Below, piece by piece: positions 1-5,040 of a stretch of 6,209 nt of DNA. The notes beneath the pieces are model-generated. The model did not search any database. It saw only the letters and a list, made by a program, of their open reading frames with translations, and was not told the DNA's origin. Source of the DNA: Erysipelotrichaceae bacterium (GTDB lineage: Bacteria; Bacillota_I; Bacilli_A; RFN20; CAG-826); NCBI GenBank assembly GCA_012729405.1, contig JAAYDH010000063.1, positions 1 to 6,209 of the forward strand. The letters are read 5' to 3'. Every line of letters begins with the position of its first letter. The first letter of the stretch is position 1. Position numbers and translations under genes: made by a program.

Positions 1-693
1 CATGACATACCAGTTTTTCCCAACATAGCTTAATGCATGATATACAAAAAATTTGCTGTATCGATCATATAGTGGCGTCGGTATTTGGACATATGTGCCT
101 GTGTCGGCATCCCATCTCCAAAGAGGAGATATGTTTTCATATGCTTTTTTTTTCGATTGTATTTGGTTCAAATTTGAAACGCTCACCAAGCTGTCAAACC
201 TGAATCCCGTGTCTTTGCCAACAGATACAGTAATCCCATCAAAGAACGGCATGTCTCTGTTAACAAATAAATTATTATCTGAAATTCCTATGCTCTGTTT
301 TCTTCTTCCGATACTCACAGAGAAAAATTGATCGTCGTACTCAAGGTAGGCCAGCTTCACCATCGGAGTGAATATGCTCAATGTATCGATTACTATTGGA
401 GGTCTGAGTGAGAAGATAGAACCTTCAGTAAGAAAAGTCCAATGCCCTTGATATAATTCAAGGTCAATCTGGAAAAGGGGTTTGTTATTGAATCCAGCAA
501 TATATTCACCATCGGTTAAACGCTCGGTCCTATCAATGGCAGAAACAAAATTGAAGTCCAAGTTGGATTCAAGTTGTAGAAGCCACCAATCACCTGAAAA
601 AGCTCCGATATCCGATAAGGTCAATAAAAACACTAACAGCAGCATCGTTAACTTAATCGAGAAGATAGAAGTTCTACCCATTTTCATTTTCAT
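1..693 (-). CDS. Partial Wzi-like outer-membrane beta-barrel protein (N-terminal 231 residues)
   Basis: An uninterrupted minus-strand frame starts at 693 and runs off the left edge, so the C-terminus is missing. The start has three in-frame Met codons (residues 1, 3 and 5); the first is chosen because AGAGG lies 6 nt upstream of it. Residues 1-31 form a signal peptide with a basic start, a hydrophobic stretch (TMLLLVFLLTL) and a likely cut after SDIGA. The rest is alternating polar/hydrophobic beta-strand sequence rich in aromatics, typical of an outer-membrane barrel. Residues 127-153 (SIGRRKQSIGISDNNLF, then a Pro-Phe-Phe-Asp-Gly) match in layout the R..WG.G.NNF.LS segment of the barrel encoded at 898-2703, and YHALSYVGKNWYV near the visible end matches its HRVELRLPGNLTFSIYE. 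I infer both belong to the capsule-assembly Wzi-like superfamily. Unlike its neighbour it has no N-terminal helical domain between the signal peptide and the barrel. The exact role is inferred from family and context: polymer export or surface attachment. Confidence 0.82.
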   Translation of the reverse strand, partial: MKMKMGRTSIFSIKLTMLLLVFLLTLSDIGAFSGDWWLLQLESNLDFNFVSAIDRTERLTDGEYIAGFNNKPLFQIDLELYQGHWTFLTEGSIFSLRPPIVIDTLSIFTPMVKLAYLEYDDQFFSVSIGRRKQSIGISDNNLFVNRDMPFFDGITVSVGKDTGFRFDSLVSVSNLNQIQSKKKAYENISPLWRWDADTGTYVQIPTPLYDRYSKFFVYHALSYVGKNWYVM

Positions 694-699
694 TACTAT

Positions 700-704
700 C
701 CTCT
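700..704 (-). promoter_or_regulatory. Ribosome-binding site deciding the start of the left-edge barrel gene
   Basis: AGAGG on the minus strand, 6 nt before the ATG at 693. The alternative Met codons at 687 and 681 would have spacings of 12 and 18 nt, so 693 is the preferred start. Confidence 0.7.
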
Positions 705-746
705 TAAGAATGAAAGTACTATATAAGCTTCCTACAAATCATTTTC

Positions 747-776
747 CCTATAGATTCTATACTATCTTCTTGTTAA
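747..776 (-). promoter_or_regulatory. Weak sigma70-type promoter candidate in the 204-bp gap before the left-edge barrel gene
   Basis: On the minus strand TTAACA (776-771, 5 of 6 matches to TTGACA) is followed after 18 bp by TATAGG (752-747, 4 of 6 to TATAAT), placing a transcript start near 740 and a leader of about 47 nt. A short palindrome, TATAG-ATT-CTATA (749-761), overlaps the -10 region and could be an operator or chance in AT-rich DNA. The rest of the gap (694-897) holds no convincing gene, and I see no GC-rich hairpin with a T tract that would end transcription after the 601-residue barrel gene. Read-through from upstream therefore remains possible. Confidence 0.3.
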
Positions 777-897
777 TTTCTTTATCAGTCAATACCTAAT
801 TTGTTTATGCAGTGTCCGATGAGCAATAAAATCCGTTTCGAAATTGACATTTTTCCCAATAGCATTTTTGATTCTATCTGTTCTCCTTCATCATTCA

Positions 898-2703
898 CTA
901 CCGATAGATTGAAATTTGAAGTGTTACAGCATGCGTAATTGAAGGTGCAGACCATGCATCTGAAAAAGTCGATTTAATAATCGCTGTTCCAGTATCATCG
1001 GTATGGGTTTCATCCGATACATGGAGCCTCTTGGTATTCCAGCCGAATCTATAAGACCCTGAAATTTTAAGAGGAAATGTTTCCATCGTTTTTTCTGCAC
1101 CGATTTCTACACTTATTTTTTTCTCAATAAGATTATTTGTGAAATCCTTTAGTTCATATTTTCCGTCTTCAGCTGCTGAATAATCCATATACATATCGAT
1201 AGCATATCCATACTGCCCGCTTCGTCGTTGATACTTCCCGGTTGTCTGGATTCTCCAGCCTTCGGGCAATCCTATGCTGGCATGAAGCAATATTTCATCT
1301 GAATTTGGATCAAGAGGATACCCGAGGTTCTCTCCTTTATTCACATAGCTAACTATTTGCTCAATCTTTCCATTCCCATTTATATTCTTAACCGGTTGGT
1401 GTGTATAAAAGAATGGTCCTAGATACGTGTATTGAGCGGTCATTGATGAGAACGAGCCTATGGGTAATGCAAGATCAATTCCAGCCTGCATCGCCAGGAT
1501 ATTTCGTGGATGTTTGAAAAACAATGATGGAGTGATTTCATTCATCTCCGAAGTTGAAATCGCACCGTAAGCCCTAAGCTTCCCTTTTACATGCCATTGG
1601 ATATCAAAACCGGCAATCATCTCATCATAGTCACTGCTGATGTTTTGCTCCAACATATAAACAGTAAAAGGATTGAGATAGCCAATCTCAAAGCGCTTTT
1701 GCCATACCAATGCTTCGTAGATGCTGAATGTGAGATTCCCCGGCAATCTCAATTCAACCCGATGGGCGGAATAATTATTGCTAAAATGATTCTCATGGAA
1801 AGGATCGGTGAAAAATATCCTCCTGTCCGTTCCTTCTCCAATCCACATTTTCTTAGTTGTATCATCGACAGCCAATGAGAATTTACCTAATGATCCGATA
1901 ATAAAACTAAAATGCAACCAATCAGTAAATGCCATTGACCCGTCAATCGCATTGAACTCTCTTGCGCTTGATGATAGTTGGAAATTATTAAATCCAACAC
2001 CCCAATCCCTTTTAATTGATGCCCAGCGCAGTGAAAAACGATTGTCGAACAACGATACAGATAACTCTGGATTCATCATGAAAGAGAGCAAAAAAGAGTC
2101 CATCGGGATCGTTACATCAAGACCAGGATCAAAATATGACTCATAAAAGCCTTCGGCAGGGATGGTAAAATCAGTTGCATTGAACAATCTGTTATCCAAT
2201 TTGTCAAACATGAGGCCTAGGTTCATATGCACAGAAACAGATTGTGTGATATCGCTTGAGAAGAATACTCTTGCCTTGTTGCGTGAATCGAACAGAAAAT
2301 TTTCGTCAACCGTACCGCCGGTAAATGTAAATTCTCCATAGATGCCAAATGCGGTATTGAATTTTTTATCTTTATCTATATATCGAACATGCCCTCTATG
2401 TAGAACATCAGAAACACTTTGAGTTGGTGTTTCTTGAACATTAAATTCTGACAATAGTTCATTGATTTCATCAATCTCAGTATGTGAAAGCTTGTTTGAT
2501 TGTGTCTTTATCTCATGTAACAATGTCACGACATACGCTTGGTTAAATGGGGTGACATTCGGTAGTGGCGCTATATAACCTCTCAATTCAGCTGCTTTCA
2601 ATACATCATAGACTCTATGGCCAAGCGGTACTGATAACTGTGTCGCAGCTAGACTGTATGTGATAAGTATCAAGGCAACGGTGAATGCTACAATTTTTTT
2701 CAT
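898..2703 (-). CDS. Wzi-like outer-membrane beta-barrel protein, 601 residues
   Basis: Residues 1-20 are a signal peptide (MKKIVAFTVALILITYSLAA). Residues 24-90 form a mostly helical N-terminal domain beginning VPLGHRVYDVLKAAELRGYI, a signature I associate with capsule-assembly Wzi-like barrels of spirochaetes and Bacteroidetes. From about residue 115 to the end the sequence is alternating beta-strand with many Tyr, Phe and Trp, as in outer-membrane barrels. Residues 230-245 (IKRDWGVGFNNFQLSS) and 342-354 (YLNPFTVYMLEQN) look like the family's conserved barrel segments. E. coli Wzi is a barrel lectin that anchors capsule at the surface; by analogy this protein would bind or help export the polysaccharide made by the upstream genes. 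The start is supported by AGGA 9 nt upstream, and the gene begins 11 bp after the preceding stop, so it is probably co-transcribed and translationally coupled. The C-terminus is QISIYR, with the aromatic residue one before the end rather than last. The family assignment is good; the substrate is unknown. Confidence 0.87.
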   Translation of the reverse strand: MKKIVAFTVALILITYSLAATQLSVPLGHRVYDVLKAAELRGYIAPLPNVTPFNQAYVVTLLHEIKTQSNKLSHTEIDEINELLSEFNVQETPTQSVSDVLHRGHVRYIDKDKKFNTAFGIYGEFTFTGGTVDENFLFDSRNKARVFFSSDITQSVSVHMNLGLMFDKLDNRLFNATDFTIPAEGFYESYFDPGLDVTIPMDSFLLSFMMNPELSVSLFDNRFSLRWASIKRDWGVGFNNFQLSSSAREFNAIDGSMAFTDWLHFSFIIGSLGKFSLAVDDTTKKMWIGEGTDRRIFFTDPFHENHFSNNYSAHRVELRLPGNLTFSIYEALVWQKRFEIGYLNPFTVYMLEQNISSDYDEMIAGFDIQWHVKGKLRAYGAISTSEMNEITPSLFFKHPRNILAMQAGIDLALPIGSFSSMTAQYTYLGPFFYTHQPVKNINGNGKIEQIVSYVNKGENLGYPLDPNSDEILLHASIGLPEGWRIQTTGKYQRRSGQYGYAIDMYMDYSAAEDGKYELKDFTNNLIEKKISVEIGAEKTMETFPLKISGSYRFGWNTKRLHVSDETHTDDTGTAIIKSTFSDAWSAPSITHAVTLQISIYR

Positions 2704-2711
2704 CGGTATGG

Positions 2712-2716
2712 TTCCT
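2712..2716 (-). promoter_or_regulatory. Ribosome-binding site overlapping the upstream stop codon
   Basis: The minus strand reads TAGGAACCATACCG before the ATG at 2703. TAG is the stop codon of the secreted unknown protein and AGGAA, which starts within it, is the Shine-Dalgarno of the barrel gene, with 9 nt between AGGA and ATG. This arrangement favours translational coupling of the two genes. Confidence 0.65.
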
Positions 2717-3530
2717 ATTTCAAGAATTGTTCTTTAAACCAATTCTGTAATGCTGTGACTCTTCTGATAAATGCACTTGGCAAATCTACTTTATAACCAA
2801 GAATATTGATAACTGGTTTCTGATCTTTAATGGTAGCAATTCCATAGAGTACCAAACCCTTTTCCAATTGGTAAGTGCTCATTGAAATTGCCAGCTGCTC
2901 CGGTTTCACTGCTGCGAAGATGCTGAATACCCGCATGGTTTCCAAGTTTTTTACTTCAAGGAATATCTCATCGTTATTCGTTGTGTATTCATGTCGATAC
3001 ACATTGCTCTTGAACGTAGAATCACGTTGGAATACATAATTAGTTTCTTTTTTGGGGACGGCTGGCACAACCGGATCAGGAAGCCCTTTTCTGCTTGAAG
3101 GAGTTTCCAGATACCAAGATTTCTCAATAAGGACTTTGGGAACATTACCCGCCCTATGAGAAATGTACATAAGGCCTTCTTGTGTGGAAATCGAACGGAT
3201 CGTATTGAAGATTTCTACCTGACGCTGTTCTTGATCCATTGTTTTCATATGCTCGGGATAGGGAATATAGGTAACAGCACAGATTGAGAATGCATTATTT
3301 AAGGCACTTGCTTTAATTGTCTCGTGATACGCCATTGATCCGGATGGTGCGAACTGTTCGATCGGTCCTTGTAAGGTTTGACTCTGTAGCATCTTCCCGT
3401 CGAGCAATACCTGAATTTGACTTTGACTTAGCTGAGGGAATACTTCTTCGAGAACTCGAGCACTAGCCATTGGTGAAAGTAAAACAATCAAGAGTAATAA
3501 AGATAATGTACATCGTCTGACGCTATTCAT
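2715..3530 (-). CDS. Secreted (periplasmic) protein of unknown function, 271 residues
   Basis: I do not recognise a function. Residues 1-24 are a clear signal peptide: basic start (MNSVRRC), hydrophobic core (LSLLLLIVLL) and an Ala-Ser-Ala cut site after residue 24. There is no lipobox at the cut, so the mature protein is probably periplasmic or outer-membrane associated. It is mixed alpha/beta without further membrane segments. A proline-rich stretch at 144-160 (SSRKGLPDPVVPAVPKK) may separate two lobes. The C-terminus (ALQNWFKEQFLK) is an amphipathic helix. From memory it resembles secreted hypothetical proteins of spirochaetes, perhaps the family DUF6675, but I could not test this. It sits 20 bp after the glycosyl-1-phosphate transferase gene and 11 bp before the Wzi-like barrel, so it very likely shares their transcript. 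I infer a periplasmic role in polysaccharide assembly or export. The ATG is the only start in frame that keeps the signal peptide; the nearest Shine-Dalgarno (AGAGG) is 13 nt away, which is long. Confidence 0.85.
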   Translation of the reverse strand: MNSVRRCTLSLLLLIVLLSPMASARVLEEVFPQLSQSQIQVLLDGKMLQSQTLQGPIEQFAPSGSMAYHETIKASALNNAFSICAVTYIPYPEHMKTMDQEQRQVEIFNTIRSISTQEGLMYISHRAGNVPKVLIEKSWYLETPSSRKGLPDPVVPAVPKKETNYVFQRDSTFKSNVYRHEYTTNNDEIFLEVKNLETMRVFSIFAAVKPEQLAISMSTYQLEKGLVLYGIATIKDQKPVINILGYKVDLPSAFIRRVTALQNWFKEQFLK

Positions 3531-3543
3531 GTATGTTAGATTT

Positions 3544-3548
3544 CCTCT
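3544..3548 (-). promoter_or_regulatory. Distant ribosome-binding site for the secreted unknown protein
   Basis: AGAGG on the minus strand starts 3 nt after the TAG stop of the transferase gene and ends 13 nt before the ATG at 3530. No closer purine-rich site and no in-frame alternative start codon exists between them. The long spacing suggests modest initiation or dependence on ribosomes arriving from the upstream gene. Confidence 0.5.
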
Positions 3549-3550
3549 AG

Positions 3551-4933
3551 CTAATAGGCATTCTTATTAATAAATCCAGTTATGAACGTAAAGAAGAATA
3601 TTCTCAAATCAAATAGGAAACTCCAGTTACGGATATAATACAGATCATAGTCGATTCGTTCAACCAACGATGTATCTCCTCTCAAACCATTTACCTGCGC
3701 CCAACCGCTTAGCCCGGCCTTCACTTTATGACGAAGTTGATACCCGGGTATTTCTTCTAAGAATTTCTCAACGAGTTCCGGTCGTTCAGGTCTGGGACCA
3801 ATTAGGCTCATATCCCCTTTTATGATGTTGAACAGTTGAGGTAGTTCATCAAGACTCGTTTTTCTCATGAACTTGCCAATTTTTGTTATGCGAGGGTCAT
3901 CTTTTGTAGTCCACGCTACCGTTGCAAGTTTCGGATCATTGTTCATACTTCGAAACTTTAACATGGTAAAGACTCTTCCATGCTCAGTAATTCGTTTCTG
4001 TTTGAAGATTACAGGTCCCGGTGAAGACAGTTTGACTAATAGTGCCAACAACAACAAAAATGGGCTGATAGCAATAGTGATAAGTAACGAAAGGAGAAAA
4101 TCAAACAGTCGTTTGGACACTCGTTGAAGGAATGAGAAATTTGCATCATTGAGATATGCAACTGGAATCTTATGAAACTCAGTGATGTTTAAGCCTATAT
4201 ATGATTGTGGGAGGTTAGGAATCAAGACAACATCTTCTAGTAGCGAAAGACTTTGAGAAACAACCTTTCGTTCAATCTCATATTCCTGTGTCGGATAACT
4301 GATCACCACCATATCCGGTTTACATAATGAAACGACTTCATGGAGGTTCCCTTGGAATTGTTGTAACGCCTTGATAGGATGTCCATTACTATTGAGTTGT
4401 CCGATTGCTTTCACACCACGAGTTTTGCCATTGGCAATCTCGTGGTAGTACTGATTCATTTTTTCACCATGACCAACAAGTAATACGGTTCTAATATTTT
4501 TATTTTTAGACCATGATGCGAAATATCTGTTTTTAAGAATGATTCGTTCGACAATAAGGAGTAAAGCTACAAGAAGCGAAAAGATAGCGATAGACATTCT
4601 GGAAATTCTTATATCAAAGAAAAAATAGAGCACAAAGACGAAGGAGAAGACTCCTTCCATCGCACTCCTGATAACCGATTGCACTTCTGCCTGCCAAGGT
4701 AATTCTTGTGAGTTTTGGTAAAGTTTGTTGCCATTAAGGAATATGAGAAAAATGATTACAACTAATAATCCCAACCATAAGAATTGAACCAATGGGGCTC
4801 CAACTCCCCCAGGAATCACATAGAATCTGAGATAATAAGCAAGCATCCATGAAACAAATACGACTATACTATCGAAAATTATTCGTAGTACAAAAAATGA
4901 ATACGCAGAAGCCTTTCTATTAAGCATCGGCAT
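3551..4933 (-). CDS. Polyprenyl-phosphate hexose-1-phosphate transferase (WcaJ/WbaP type), 460 residues
   Basis: This enzyme would transfer a sugar-1-phosphate from a UDP-sugar to undecaprenyl phosphate at the inner membrane, the first step of repeat-unit synthesis. The length and architecture are those of the long form of the family: four N-terminal membrane helices (about residues 14-36, 48-66, 88-106 and 111-133), a Rossmann-like CoA-binding domain (about 147-235, opening TVLLVGHGEK), then the bacterial sugar transferase domain (272-460). That domain begins with a membrane-inserted helix (276-300, SPFLLLLALLVKL) and contains KFRSM (326-330), the catalytic Asp-Glu pair of SLDELPQ (D362, E363), GDMSLIGPRPERPE with the Pro-Arg-Pro motif (380-382), and GLSGWAQVNGLRG. 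All key residues are present, so it should be active. The first Met is chosen over Met3 because AGGG lies 6 nt before it. The sugar (glucose, galactose or other) cannot be told from sequence by eye. It is the first gene of the probable three-gene operon downstream of the promoter candidate near 5012-5040. Confidence 0.95.
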   Translation of the reverse strand: MPMLNRKASAYSFFVLRIIFDSIVVFVSWMLAYYLRFYVIPGGVGAPLVQFLWLGLLVVIIFLIFLNGNKLYQNSQELPWQAEVQSVIRSAMEGVFSFVFVLYFFFDIRISRMSIAIFSLLVALLLIVERIILKNRYFASWSKNKNIRTVLLVGHGEKMNQYYHEIANGKTRGVKAIGQLNSNGHPIKALQQFQGNLHEVVSLCKPDMVVISYPTQEYEIERKVVSQSLSLLEDVVLIPNLPQSYIGLNITEFHKIPVAYLNDANFSFLQRVSKRLFDFLLSLLITIAISPFLLLLALLVKLSSPGPVIFKQKRITEHGRVFTMLKFRSMNNDPKLATVAWTTKDDPRITKIGKFMRKTSLDELPQLFNIIKGDMSLIGPRPERPELVEKFLEEIPGYQLRHKVKAGLSGWAQVNGLRGDTSLVERIDYDLYYIRNWSFLFDLRIFFFTFITGFINKNAY

Positions 4934-4958
4934 CGACCGCCCTACACTACTTAGTTAG

Positions 4959-4996
4959 CACATGATTAATGAATTACGTAATACTTTAATCATGTG
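4959..4996 (-). repeat. 38-bp near-perfect inverted repeat in the leader of the transferase operon
   Basis: Arms CACATGATTAA (4959-4969) and TTAATCATGTG (4986-4996) are perfect reverse complements. Between them, ATTACGTAAT (4973-4982) is itself a perfect palindrome on the same centre. Overall 17 of 19 base pairs match about the centre 4977/4978; only two T/T-type and A/A-type positions break it. If transcription starts near 5005, the element spans about +9 to +46 of the leader and ends 16 nt before the Shine-Dalgarno at 4943-4940. It could be an operator for a dimeric or tetrameric regulator, or an RNA hairpin acting on translation, stability or attenuation. It is AT-rich and has no downstream T tract, so it does not look like an ordinary intrinsic terminator. 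Confidence 0.8.
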
Positions 4997-5011
4997 TGTT
5001 TCTAATGACAC

Positions 5012-5040
5012 AGTATGATTGTTACATGGTGACTTGTCAA
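5012..5040 (-). promoter_or_regulatory. Sigma70-type promoter candidate for the transferase-unknown-barrel operon
   Basis: On the minus strand a perfect -35 box TTGACA (5040-5035) is followed after exactly 17 bp by CATACT (5017-5012), which matches TATAAT at 4 of 6 positions including the key second A and last T. The start of transcription would be near 5005, leaving a leader of about 70 nt that contains the palindrome at 4959-4996. The -35 box contains the TGA stop codon of the upstream fusion gene, so this promoter would be embedded in the end of that gene. Confidence 0.5.

Noticed and set aside
53..331. 92-codon plus-strand open frame
   Set aside because: It lies antisense to the left-edge barrel gene, whose minus-strand frame has a signal peptide, a good Shine-Dalgarno and barrel-like sequence. 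The plus-strand translation resembles nothing and has no ribosome-binding site that I can see.
787..792. TTGACT as a -35 box for the left-edge barrel gene
   Set aside because: At 17 bp the -10 position reads GAAGAT, which is poor, and the better TATAGA is 25 bp away. The TTAACA/TATAGG pair is a better, though weak, candidate.
482..799. 105-codon plus-strand open frame
   Set aside because: It overlaps the start of the left-edge barrel gene and its upstream region on the other strand. Its composition is that of an antisense shadow.
785..865. Possible 26-residue peptide on the minus strand in the 204-bp gap (starts MLLGKMSISK)
   Set aside because: It is very short, the only good Shine-Dalgarno (AAGGAG) is about 17 nt away, and nothing suggests conservation. 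It cannot be separated from chance.
1591..2146. Two plus-strand open frames (1591-1878 and 1808-2146)
   Set aside because: Both lie wholly inside the 601-residue barrel gene on the opposite strand, overlap each other, and have no recognisable protein features.
2951..3145. 64-codon minus-strand open frame
   Set aside because: It lies in another frame inside the secreted unknown protein; there is no Shine-Dalgarno or domain to support it.
3867..4127. 86-codon plus-strand open frame
   Set aside because: It is antisense to the catalytic domain of the sugar transferase, which is strongly conserved and clearly the real gene.
4959..4996. Intrinsic terminator for the polymerase fusion gene
   Set aside because: The stem is AT-rich with almost no G-C pairs near its base apart from the CACATG arm, and it lacks a run of T on its 3' side on either strand. 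A regulatory palindrome is the better reading.
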